Assembly (NCBI GenBank): GCA_035354435.1
Contig: DAOQAY010000044.1
Coordinates: 1 to 21,527, forward strand
Source: JAKLDO01 sp035354435
Lineage (GTDB): Bacteria > UBP6 > UBA1177
Direction: 5' to 3'
Length of the DNA: 21,527 nucleotides
Under the pieces are notes generated by a model, which was not told where the DNA came from, made no database searches, and saw only the letters and a program-made list of their open reading frames with translations. Below, in pieces: positions 1-7,868 of the stretch (its first letter is position 1; each line of letters starts with the position of its first letter). The translations under genes and the position numbers were made by a program.

Positions 1-2034
1 TCAGAGTGGCTTCACCTCAAGATCAAGAGGCAGGGCGGTGTGTATTATCAGGAATATGTAAGAGGAGTACCTCAATTTCCCTTGAAAAAGATAGGCGAAA
101 CAACGGAAAGAGGAAGCAAGATCACATTTAAGCCAGATTCCCAGATATTTACCATGACAGAGTTCTCTCTTCCCAGAGTTGTTAAAAGATTGAGAGAGAT
201 GGCTTTCCTTAACAGCGGTGTCAAAATATATCTTCTTGATGAAAGAGTAGGACAGGAATTTGAATTCCATTATGATGGCGGAATTCAGGAATTTGTTAAA
301 TATCTTAATGAGGCGAGACCTCCGTTACATCCTGATATTATTACCGTTTCAAAACACAAGGATCAGGGAAACATGACGATAGACCTTGCTTTGCAATGGA
401 CAACTTCATATCAGGAACAGACACTCTGCTATACAAATAACATTTCTAACAGGGATGGCGGAACCCACCTTTCCGGATTCAAACTCGGAATAACCAAAGT
501 TTTCCAGAATTATATAACTGAGAACCGTAAGAATGCAAAGATCGCAATAAACGGTGATGATATAAGAGAAGGTCTTACAGCTGTTCTTTCAGTAAAAATG
601 GCCGATCCGAAGTTCAGTTCACAGACAAAGGACAAACTTGTAAGTTCAGAGATACAGACATTCGTTTCAGGTGCTGTTTCTGATATTCTTGGAACTTATC
701 TTGCGGAAAATCCGGATATTGCAAATATTATTGTCGATAAGATCATGGAAGCCGCTGTGGCAAGAGAAGCAGCAAGAAAAGCCCGTGAAATGACAAGAAG
801 AAAAGGTGCTCTTGAAAATACCACTCTCCCTGGAAAGCTTGCTGACTGTCAGGAAAAAGATCCGGCTAAATCAGAGCTTTATCTTGTTGAGGGAGATTCT
901 GCGGGCGGTTCTGCAAAACAGGGCAGGGACAGAGCCAATCAGGCAATACTTCCGCTTCGTGGCAAAATACTTAATGTTGAAAAAGCCAGACTTGATAAAC
1001 TGTTGAAAAGTGAAGCTATTCTGACAATTATTGCTGCAATGGGAACAGGTATCGGCAAAGATGAGTTTAATATTGCCAAACTCAGATACCATAAAATAAT
1101 AATAATGACAGATGCCGATGTTGATGGTGCTCACATTATGACGCTTATTCTAACTCTTTTTTATAGATATATGCCTGAAATGATTGAGAAAGGTTATATT
1201 TATGTCGCACAGCCGCCTCTTTATGGAATTACAAGAAATAAGAAGATAACTTATGTAAAAGATGAAAAGGAATTTCAACAGTATCTTGTAAACACCGGGG
1301 TTCAAGGTCTTGAAATGAAAATAGGAGATAAACTTTACAAAGAGGAAGCCCTGCAAAAGTTTGTTGAAATTCTGGTTGATCTTAACGACAATCTTTCAAA
1401 GATAGAATTCATTTATGATTCCGCAGTGGTAGAGTCCATTGCTGATACAACAAAATTTATAGTTGATGATTTTAAGTCTGAAACCAATCTGTGGTCGAAA
1501 TGGGAACTTATAAAAACTCATCTGGAAACTAATTTTCCGAGTAAAGCACCATTCAGAATGGAGCTTGAGGAAAATCAGAGATATCAGGGCGAATTCAAAA
1601 TGAAGATTTTTACAACAAATAACGGTGTTGAAAAGGTCACAAGTATAGATTATAAGTATCTTAATAATTCTGAAATAGTTCTCATAAATTCATTTAAAGC
1701 AAAGATCGCGGAAATGGGCTGCTGTGAATTTACGCTGATCAACAAATCGAAAGATGAAGAATTGAAAATCTCGGGTTGGAAACCGCTTCTGATGGAAGTT
1801 CTTTCCATAGCTCGTGAAGGTCAGAAGATCCAGAGATATAAAGGTCTCGGAGAAATGAATCCTGAACAGTTGTGGGAGACGACGATGAACCCGGAAAACA
1901 GAGTTCTTTTGAGAGTTAGAGCGGAAGATGCGGCCGAGGCAAACAGGATTTTTGATGTACTTATGGGTGAAAATGTTGAACCGAGAAGGCGTTTTATCGA
2001 AGAGAACGCACTTAACGCAACAATAGATCTGTAA
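1..2034 (+). CDS. gyrB: DNA gyrase subunit B, 5' end cut by the window
   Basis: GyrB is the ATPase/TOPRIM subunit of DNA gyrase, which pairs with GyrA to introduce negative supercoils in the cytoplasm. The frame is open from base 1, so the gene starts upstream; about 120-130 N-terminal residues, including most of the ATP-binding site, are missing. A GTG at 40 is internal, not a start. Numbering from base 1, 677 residues remain. They include the QTK loop (QTK 208-210), the TOPRIM glutamate in EGDSAGGS (E297), and the metal-binding DADVDGAH (D371, D373, D375). The QRYKGLGEMN signature lies near the C-terminus. About 170 residues separate the end of TOPRIM from that signature, the position of the long insert in Gram-negative GyrB and one reason to infer a diderm cell. 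gyrA follows after 14 nt, so the two are probably co-transcribed. ParE is the alternative, but the partner has a gyrase-specific box. Confidence 0.96.
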   Translation, partial: SEWLHLKIKRQGGVYYQEYVRGVPQFPLKKIGETTERGSKITFKPDSQIFTMTEFSLPRVVKRLREMAFLNSGVKIYLLDERVGQEFEFHYDGGIQEFVKYLNEARPPLHPDIITVSKHKDQGNMTIDLALQWTTSYQEQTLCYTNNISNRDGGTHLSGFKLGITKVFQNYITENRKNAKIAINGDDIREGLTAVLSVKMADPKFSSQTKDKLVSSEIQTFVSGAVSDILGTYLAENPDIANIIVDKIMEAAVAREAARKAREMTRRKGALENTTLPGKLADCQEKDPAKSELYLVEGDSAGGSAKQGRDRANQAILPLRGKILNVEKARLDKLLKSEAILTIIAAMGTGIGKDEFNIAKLRYHKIIIMTDADVDGAHIMTLILTLFYRYMPEMIEKGYIYVAQPPLYGITRNKKITYVKDEKEFQQYLVNTGVQGLEMKIGDKLYKEEALQKFVEILVDLNDNLSKIEFIYDSAVVESIADTTKFIVDDFKSETNLWSKWELIKTHLETNFPSKAPFRMELEENQRYQGEFKMKIFTTNNGVEKVTSIDYKYLNNSEIVLINSFKAKIAEMGCCEFTLINKSKDEELKISGWKPLLMEVLSIAREGQKIQRYKGLGEMNPEQLWETTMNPENRVLLRVRAEDAAEANRIFDVLMGENVEPRRRFIEENALNATIDL

Positions 2035-2048
2035 TAAGGGAGAAATAC

Positions 2049-4535
2049 ATGACAGAAGTAATACACGGAAAGATAAAGGATGTCGCAATAGAACAATCTA
2101 TGAAAACTGCTTTCATAGATTATGCGATGAGTGTTATAATGGATCGTTCTCTTCCTGATGTCAGAGACGGCTTGAAACCTGTTCACCGCAGGGTTCTTTT
2201 TTCCATGAAAGAGCTTGGGAACACATGGAACTCCTCTTATAAGAAGTCAGCCAGAATCGTCGGAGACACAATAGGTAAATATCATCCTCACGGTGATGCC
2301 GCTGTTTATGGAACAATGGTCAGAATGGCACAGACTTTCTCAATGAGATATGTGCTTATTGACGGTCAGGGTAACTTCGGATCTATTGACGGAGACAGTG
2401 CCGCTGCAATGCGATACACCGAAGCGAGAATGGCAAGAATATCAAGCGAGATACTTGCCGATATTGATAAAGATACTGTAAATATGCGTGATAACTACGA
2501 CGGCAGTCTGAAAGAACCGGAAGTCATGCCGACAAGAATACCGACACTTCTCATTAATGGCACCAGCGGTATAGCAGTCGGAATGGCGAGTAATATTCCG
2601 CCGCACAATATTGTTGAAATAATAAACGCTGTTATTCATCTTATCGATAATCCTGATGCTACAGTTTTGAATCTCATGGAATTTGTATCAGGTCCCGATT
2701 TCCCGACAGGTGCTACAATTCTCGGCAGAGCCGGCATAAGATCTGCTTATGAAACTGGAAGAGGGATCATCAAGATCCGTTCAAAAGCTTCTATTGAAGA
2801 AGCAGACAATTCCAATTCAAGAGACAGAATCGTTATTGATGAAATTCCTTATCAGGTCAATAAGTCAAATATGATAATCCAGATCGCCGAGCTTGTGAAA
2901 GATAAGAAAATAGAAGGAATTCATGATATCAGAGATGAATCTGACAGAAGGGGTATCAGGGTTGTCATTGAACTGAAAAAAGATGCTGATGCAAGCATTC
3001 TGCTCAATCAATTGTACAAAATGACACAGATGCAGGTTTCTTTCGGTATCAACATGCTTGCGATCTGCAACGGAGTTCCGAGAACTATCAATCTGAAAGA
3101 CACAATTCACTATTTTATTCTTCATAGAAAAGATGTTGTAACAAGAAGGACCCGCTATGAACTTGCCGAAGCTGAAAAGAGAGCTCATATTTTAGACGGT
3201 CTTAAGAAAGCGATTGACAATATTGATGAAGTAATTGCAATAATCAGAGGATCTGCATCAACAGATGATGCAAGAAACAGACTTATGAGCCGTTTCGCTT
3301 TCAGCAGACCTCAGGCTGTTGCGATTCTTGAAATGAAACTCAGCAGACTTACCGGTCTTGAAAGAGATAAGATCGTTGCTGAATTAGAGGAATTGCTTAA
3401 AAAGATAGCATGGTACAACCAGATACTTGCCGATGAATCGACTTTAATGGGTGTTATCAAAGATGAGCTTAAGGAAATAAAGGAAAAGTACGGGGACGAG
3501 AGAAAGACCGACATCGTAAACTATGAAGGCGATCTTGATATGGAAGACCTCATTGCCGATGAAGATATGGTAGTGACTCTGACGACCGAGAATTATATCA
3601 AAAGAACTTCGCTTGACCTCTACAGAAAACAGAAGAGGGGTGGTAAAGGTATTAATGCGATCAATCCGAAAGAGAACGATTATGTTAAAAATATCTTTGT
3701 TGCAAGCAGTCACACACTTCTTCTGATATTCACTTCATACGGAAAAGTCTACTGGTCAAAAGTGTATCAGCTTCCTGAAGCAGGAAGAAATTCCCGTGGA
3801 AAACCGATAATTAATCTTGTAAATGTTGAAAAAGATGAAAGAGTCGCCGCAATTCTTCCGATCAAGGAATTTGTTGAAGGTCAGTATATAATCATGGGAA
3901 CCAAGAAAGGAACAGTTAAAAAGACTGATATTATGGAATACTCGATCCAGAGAACCAATGGCAAAAAAGCGATCAGACTGAACGAAGGCGATGAGTTGAT
4001 AGAAGTCAAGATCACCAACGGAAGTGAAGATATCGTTCTTGCAACCAAGCTCGGACTCAGCATCAGGTTCAATGAAAAAGATGTCAGACCTATGGGCAGA
4101 GTTGCTGCCGGTGTCAGAGGCATCAGACTCGGCAAAGAGAATGAAGTCGTGACAATGGATGTGATTGAACCGGATACAACATTGTTGAGCATAACGGACA
4201 AAGGTATTGGGAAAAGGACTCCGATTGATGATTACAGGCTTCAGAGCCGTGGCGGCAAAGGTATCATTACGATAAAAACATCTCCGGAGAACGGTTATGT
4301 CGTAGGTGTTCTTAAAGTCAACGAGTCCGATGAAGCAATGCTTATCACTTCAAACGGTCAGGCTATAAGGATACCTGTCAGTGGTATAAGTATTATCGGA
4401 AGAAACACTAAGGGTGTCAGACTGTTCAGAGTCGGAGAAGGAGAGCATGTTGTTTCTATTACAAAAATAGTAGACCCTGAAGACAGCCCGGAAGATTCTT
4501 CTGCTGAAGCTACTGACAACGAAGAAACTAACTAA
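2049..4535 (+). CDS. gyrA: DNA gyrase subunit A
   Basis: GyrA is the DNA-cleaving and DNA-wrapping subunit of gyrase. The 828-residue product is complete and of normal length. ATG 2049 follows an AGGGAG ribosome-binding site. The active-site arginine and tyrosine are R122 and Y123 in MRYTEARMA. The GyrA-box QKRGGKGI at 528-535 marks the DNA-wrapping beta-pinwheel domain and separates it from ParC; a second box-like QSRGGKGI lies at 732-739 in a later blade. The C-terminal tail is acidic. In the quinolone-resistance region the sequence reads HGDAAVYG, so A84 aligns with E. coli S83 and G88 with E. coli D87; both residues that normally anchor the drug through a water-metal bridge are absent. 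The gene sits 14 nt after gyrB and has the same codon style, so it looks native. Confidence 0.98.
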   Translation: MTEVIHGKIKDVAIEQSMKTAFIDYAMSVIMDRSLPDVRDGLKPVHRRVLFSMKELGNTWNSSYKKSARIVGDTIGKYHPHGDAAVYGTMVRMAQTFSMRYVLIDGQGNFGSIDGDSAAAMRYTEARMARISSEILADIDKDTVNMRDNYDGSLKEPEVMPTRIPTLLINGTSGIAVGMASNIPPHNIVEIINAVIHLIDNPDATVLNLMEFVSGPDFPTGATILGRAGIRSAYETGRGIIKIRSKASIEEADNSNSRDRIVIDEIPYQVNKSNMIIQIAELVKDKKIEGIHDIRDESDRRGIRVVIELKKDADASILLNQLYKMTQMQVSFGINMLAICNGVPRTINLKDTIHYFILHRKDVVTRRTRYELAEAEKRAHILDGLKKAIDNIDEVIAIIRGSASTDDARNRLMSRFAFSRPQAVAILEMKLSRLTGLERDKIVAELEELLKKIAWYNQILADESTLMGVIKDELKEIKEKYGDERKTDIVNYEGDLDMEDLIADEDMVVTLTTENYIKRTSLDLYRKQKRGGKGINAINPKENDYVKNIFVASSHTLLLIFTSYGKVYWSKVYQLPEAGRNSRGKPIINLVNVEKDERVAAILPIKEFVEGQYIIMGTKKGTVKKTDIMEYSIQRTNGKKAIRLNEGDELIEVKITNGSEDIVLATKLGLSIRFNEKDVRPMGRVAAGVRGIRLGKENEVVTMDVIEPDTTLLSITDKGIGKRTPIDDYRLQSRGGKGIITIKTSPENGYVVGVLKVNESDEAMLITSNGQAIRIPVSGISIIGRNTKGVRLFRVGEGEHVVSITKIVDPEDSPEDSSAEATDNEETN

Positions 4536-4543
4536 TATTTCAC

Positions 4544-4561
4544 ATAAAATTGCAATTTTAT
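4544..4561. repeat. perfect 18-bp AT-rich palindrome after gyrA
   Basis: ATAAAATTGCAATTTTAT equals its own reverse complement. It lies 8 nt after the gyrA stop and about 40 nt before the candidate khpA promoter. With no unpaired loop and only one G-C pair it would be a poor intrinsic terminator, although T-rich sequence follows. It could instead bind a dimeric regulator, or be a weak processing or termination hairpin. The palindrome is seen directly; the function is open. Confidence 0.4.
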
Positions 4562-4598
4562 TCATATTGTGTAAAAATAGAAGCTACTAATGTTCCAG

Positions 4599-4607
4599 TG
4601 ATATGAT
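4599..4607 (+). promoter_or_regulatory. candidate extended -10 promoter for khpA
   Basis: TGATATGAT matches an extended -10 element (TGn followed by TATGAT, one mismatch to TATAAT). I see no good -35 at 16-18 nt upstream, which extended -10 promoters tolerate. A start about 7 nt downstream would give a leader of roughly 34 nt to the khpA ATG at 4648. This would serve khpA, the membrane-protein gene and rarA. Confidence 0.35.
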
Positions 4608-4647
4608 TTTTGTTTTTTGATTCTCATCCCAATTTATGGAGGGGACT

Positions 4648-4887
4648 ATGAAGGAATTTATTGAATTCATTGCTAGACAGCTTGTAGACAATCCTGGTGC
4701 AGTTGATGTAAGCTTTATCGAAGGAAAAAGCACTGCCATTATCGAACTCAGGGTTGCCCCCGGAGATGTCGGAAAGGTTATCGGAAAAAGCGGCAGAACA
4801 GCAAATGCTCTGAGGACACTTTTAAGTGCAGTAGCAAGTCGTCAGAATCAGAAAATAGTTCTGGAAATAATCGAAGAGAACAAGTAA
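4648..4887 (+). CDS. khpA: KhpA-type KH-domain RNA-binding protein
   Basis: This small cytoplasmic KH-domain protein binds RNA; in Gram-positive bacteria KhpA pairs with KhpB (Jag/EloR) and influences cell elongation and sRNA-mRNA regulation. The 79 residues are a usual length for KhpA. The type-II KH signature is GKVIGKSGRTANALR, with the GXXG loop G46-K47-S48-G49. An in-frame ATG at 4636 was rejected because it lies upstream of, and overlaps, the strong GGAGGGG ribosome-binding site at 4638-4644; ATG 4648 has ideal spacing. In many bacteria this gene follows rpsP in a ribosome-maturation operon; here it follows gyrA and leads into a membrane-protein gene through a 1-nt TAATG overlap. The KhpB partner is not in the window. 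Confidence 0.9.
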   Translation: MKEFIEFIARQLVDNPGAVDVSFIEGKSTAIIELRVAPGDVGKVIGKSGRTANALRTLLSAVASRQNQKIVLEIIEENK

Positions 4888-6542
4888 TGTCTCCTCGCAG
4901 AAGAGTGCGGGCCACAGAACTCGCCAGAAACAAAAAGGACTCAATTCTGTCAAAGTATTTTTTTCTTCTTCTTGCCATTGGAGGTCTATTCCTTTTTTTT
5001 ATGATCAAGTGGACTGCTGCTAATAATTTTGACAGGTTCGCTTCAGCAAAAAAGTATTCTGAATACTATAAGGATTATTTTGTTGAATCTCCTATAACTT
5101 ACAATGTATTCAACGACATGAAACTTGTTATCAGAGCTACCAATCTCGGGTATGATTTCTGGAATAAGGACTTTCGCAGCAAATTGACACAGTCTGAAAA
5201 CGAAGTTAATGAAATGTTGAAAATAGAGGAGTGGATCAATACTCCTGATGCGAACAATGGATTTATTAAGCAGAAAGTGAATCTTTCTTCATTTCCAGAC
5301 ATCTATGATCTTATAAAACAAGGTCGCGAAATATCAGAAAAAACACTTTATAACATTGCTGCCGGAGAGATTTTTGATTTCTGGGAGATCTCCCTTAAAA
5401 ATTATAAAATCAAAAAACGAGCACTGGAAATTGCAAAGATATATATAAATTATCTTTATGATTCACCTTTTCTTTCTCCTGTTGAAGCTGAAAACAAAAC
5501 AAAAGTGCTTGAATCTTTAACCAAGGAAAAAACAAAAATAGTCGGCTCAGTTGACAATGTTGTTGCAAAGATAAAGGTGTTCGGGAATGAAGATATCAAC
5601 AAACTGCTTGATAAGGCTGTTTCAAATCCGAGTTCACTTCCGCAGACAGACAGACAGGCGCTGCTGATCTCAATTTTGCAGGCAATGGAAATTTATTCAA
5701 AATCGAATCTGCCTAAAAGTGAGTCTATGGAAGGATTTTTCAAATATACGACGATCGGGAATATAGAGCTGAACGAAGCTGAAAAGAGTGTATTTATAAA
5801 AAATGTAAATACCGGAATAAAACTTTCATTTTTTAAAGAAGCGCTCTTTTTGAAAAAATTAAAGGAAAAACTTCCTAAGGATAATTTTAACTATCTTATA
5901 TTTCTGGGTGACAGACACGGAATGTGGAGACTGCCTCCTGAATACATCAGATGGACTGTTTCTATTGATGACCCTTTTGCAATAACTGACAAATGCAGAG
6001 GGGCGATCAAACTGCTTCCTGAAGAAGGTTATTTTGTTGTTACGAGAAAGAATGAAGAGCTGATTGTTGATGAAATGCCTGAAGTTACAAAGCGAATCCG
6101 CAGTGAAGTTGCCTCGCTGAATGGTGACAAGGTGAAGAAAAATGAATATTTCGAATCATTATTAAAGGAGTTCCCTTCGAAAAATTATATTTTTGATCCC
6201 GCAAATATTACCATCAGCAAAAAGTATGATCTTCCTGTCGACTGGAGAACCGGCAAATCGGCAGAAAATAATATGACTGCACTGGTTCTTGATACTGATC
6301 CGGTAAGGGCCAGAATGTATTCATACTCACTGTTCATTTCCGATAAGCAAGATATAAAATCGTTTTCGGATTCGAATCCTGATGTTGTTTTTGCAGTTCT
6401 GGGAATGGACGGTTCTGTTACCGTTCCTGATAAATGGAAAGAGCTGTTCTTGAACAGGACTCAGGTAGAGGAAATGAAAAAGGAGTATAACATAAAAATG
6501 AAAGGGTCGAACCCTGACGGTTCTGTTCCGGAAAAGAAATAA
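4887..6542 (+). CDS. single-pass membrane protein of unknown family
   Basis: I do not recognise this 551-residue protein. It has a strongly basic N-terminus (PRRRVR and further Arg/Lys up to residue 23) and one hydrophobic segment at about 24-40. By the positive-inside rule that predicts a short cytoplasmic tail and a large domain of about 500 residues outside the cytoplasm. Residues 50-320 are Lys/Glu-rich and probably helical; the C-terminal half is richer in aromatic residues, with a GDRHGMWRLPPEY stretch near residues 341-353. I see no catalytic motif, lipobox or repeat. The start codon overlaps the khpA stop as TAATG, and its stop overlaps the rarA start in the same way, so the three genes are probably translationally coupled. 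Codon use resembles its neighbours. A role in the envelope is inferred only from topology. Confidence 0.85.
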   Translation: MSPRRRVRATELARNKKDSILSKYFFLLLAIGGLFLFFMIKWTAANNFDRFASAKKYSEYYKDYFVESPITYNVFNDMKLVIRATNLGYDFWNKDFRSKLTQSENEVNEMLKIEEWINTPDANNGFIKQKVNLSSFPDIYDLIKQGREISEKTLYNIAAGEIFDFWEISLKNYKIKKRALEIAKIYINYLYDSPFLSPVEAENKTKVLESLTKEKTKIVGSVDNVVAKIKVFGNEDINKLLDKAVSNPSSLPQTDRQALLISILQAMEIYSKSNLPKSESMEGFFKYTTIGNIELNEAEKSVFIKNVNTGIKLSFFKEALFLKKLKEKLPKDNFNYLIFLGDRHGMWRLPPEYIRWTVSIDDPFAITDKCRGAIKLLPEEGYFVVTRKNEELIVDEMPEVTKRIRSEVASLNGDKVKKNEYFESLLKEFPSKNYIFDPANITISKKYDLPVDWRTGKSAENNMTALVLDTDPVRARMYSYSLFISDKQDIKSFSDSNPDVVFAVLGMDGSVTVPDKWKELFLNRTQVEEMKKEYNIKMKGSNPDGSVPEKK

Positions 6543-7774
6543 TGATCACTCTTTCATCACCGCTGTATTCAATCATAAGACCCGAATCGCTTGAAGAGAT
6601 CGTTGGACAGCCGAATGTCATAAAGCTTCTAAGTTCTTTTCTTGATAATAAATATCTTCCGTCAATGATATTTTTCGGACCTCCTGGAACAGGAAAAACT
6701 ACAGCGGCCCGCATAATTGCAAGACAGTACGGTGCAAAACTCTATCAATTCTCAGCGGTTAAAGACAGTGCGGCTGAAATAAGGAAATTAATATATAAAG
6801 ACAGAGAATCTATCTTCGCCCAGAAACAGATAGTTTTTATCGATGAAGTTCACAGGTTCAATAAAGCTCAGCAGGATACTTTTCTTCCGATCATTGAGGA
6901 CGCAGGCGTCGTTTTTATCGGAGCGACAACAGAAAATCCGTCATTTTATATAAACGGGGCCTTGTTAAGCCGCGCCAGAAGCATTAAATTCCAGAAAATC
7001 TCACCTGAAGATATTTCGATAATGATAAACAGAGCTAAAAAGTATCTTTCTGTTAATATTTCAGATGATCTTGTAAAAATAATAGCTCAGGAATCCCAAG
7101 GAGATATAAGAATAGGGCTGTCAATACTCGAAAGTGCATATTATTTAAGTGACAGAGTCTCGATATCGAAAGAACGAGTGCTGGAACTTATTGAAAATCC
7201 TCAGAAATATGATAAGTCTGGTGATTTCCACTACCGGATTATATCAGCATTTATCAAGAGTTTAAGAGGGAGCGATCCTGATGCGGCCTTATATTACATG
7301 GTAAAGATGGTTGAAAGCGGAGATGATCCTTTATTCCTTCTGAGGAGAATGATTATCTTTGCTTCTGAAGATATTGGAAATGCCGATCCGAGAGCGCTTC
7401 AGATAGCAGTTGCCGGTCTTGATGCATTCAGAGCGGTAGGTTTTCCGGAAGGCAGGATAATAATGAGCCATGTTGTAACATATCTTGCTACCGCTCCTAA
7501 ATCAAATTCAAGTTATCTGGCTCTGAGAGCTGCCGAGACTTTCTATAAGGACAATCCGGATCTTAAAGTGCCTCAGGCCCTGATAAATGACTCTTCTCTT
7601 GCACCTGAAGAAGAAAAAGGGAATTATAAATATCCGCATGATTTTTCAAACGGATGGATATCACAGAGATATTTCCCCGGCGACGGTGTGCCGGAAGTCT
7701 TTTATAATATGAAAAATGCAGGATATGAATCCAAAATTCTCGCTTACTGGGAAAAGGTGAAAAAATCACTCTGA
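6542..7774 (+). CDS. rarA: replication-associated recombination protein RarA (MgsA), AAA+ ATPase
   Basis: RarA is a clamp-loader-like AAA+ ATPase (relative of yeast Mgs1 and human WRNIP1) that acts at stalled forks and single-strand/double-strand junctions. The 410 residues cover the whole family architecture. Walker A is GPPGTGKT at 46-53, Walker B is IVFIDEVH at 97-104, and sensor 1 is ATTENPSF at 128-135. A candidate arginine finger lies in LLSRAR at 141-146. The middle domain has the typical SEDIGNADPRAL, and the C-terminus has the characteristic YKYPHDF, with GW and RYFP nearby. The ATG overlaps the preceding stop by one base. DnaX-type clamp-loader subunits are excluded because the C-terminal MgsA motifs are present and there is no zinc module. 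It closes this transcription unit; a new promoter follows. Confidence 0.95.
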   Translation: MITLSSPLYSIIRPESLEEIVGQPNVIKLLSSFLDNKYLPSMIFFGPPGTGKTTAARIIARQYGAKLYQFSAVKDSAAEIRKLIYKDRESIFAQKQIVFIDEVHRFNKAQQDTFLPIIEDAGVVFIGATTENPSFYINGALLSRARSIKFQKISPEDISIMINRAKKYLSVNISDDLVKIIAQESQGDIRIGLSILESAYYLSDRVSISKERVLELIENPQKYDKSGDFHYRIISAFIKSLRGSDPDAALYYMVKMVESGDDPLFLLRRMIIFASEDIGNADPRALQIAVAGLDAFRAVGFPEGRIIMSHVVTYLATAPKSNSSYLALRAAETFYKDNPDLKVPQALINDSSLAPEEEKGNYKYPHDFSNGWISQRYFPGDGVPEVFYNMKNAGYESKILAYWEKVKKSL

Positions 7775-7813
7775 TACCGATTTTCTATATTAAATTCAAC
7801 TCGATTTTTTTTG

Positions 7814-7842
7814 TTGACCTTGATTCGAATTTGGAATACCCT
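7814..7842 (+). promoter_or_regulatory. sigma-70-like promoter of the slt-spoIID operon
   Basis: TTGACC at 7814-7819 and TACCCT at 7837-7842 are separated by 17 nt, the ideal spacing. An 8-T run (7805-7812) lies just upstream of the -35 and could act as an UP-like element. Initiation near 7849 would leave about 20 nt before ATG 7869, which has a GAGGG ribosome-binding site at 7858-7862. Confidence 0.6.
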
Positions 7843-7868
7843 TAAAAACAAGGTTTTGAGGGTTCAAA

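Noticed and set aside
1821..2186. Long open frame antisense to the gyrB-gyrA junction (and similar ones antisense to other genes)
   Set aside because: It lies across two clearly conserved coding genes on the other strand, has no ribosome-binding site and no recognisable protein; these are shadows of real codons.
1..4535. Topoisomerase IV (parE-parC) instead of gyrase
   Set aside because: The A subunit has a full GyrA-box QKRGGKGI at 528-535 and a gyrase-type C-terminal domain.
4636..4650. Upstream ATG at 4636 as the khpA start
   Set aside because: It overlaps the GGAGGGG ribosome-binding site that serves ATG 4648, and adds four residues not expected in the family.
7805..7812. T8 run as an intrinsic terminator for rarA
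   Set aside because: No GC-rich inverted repeat precedes it; it lies directly before a good -35 box.
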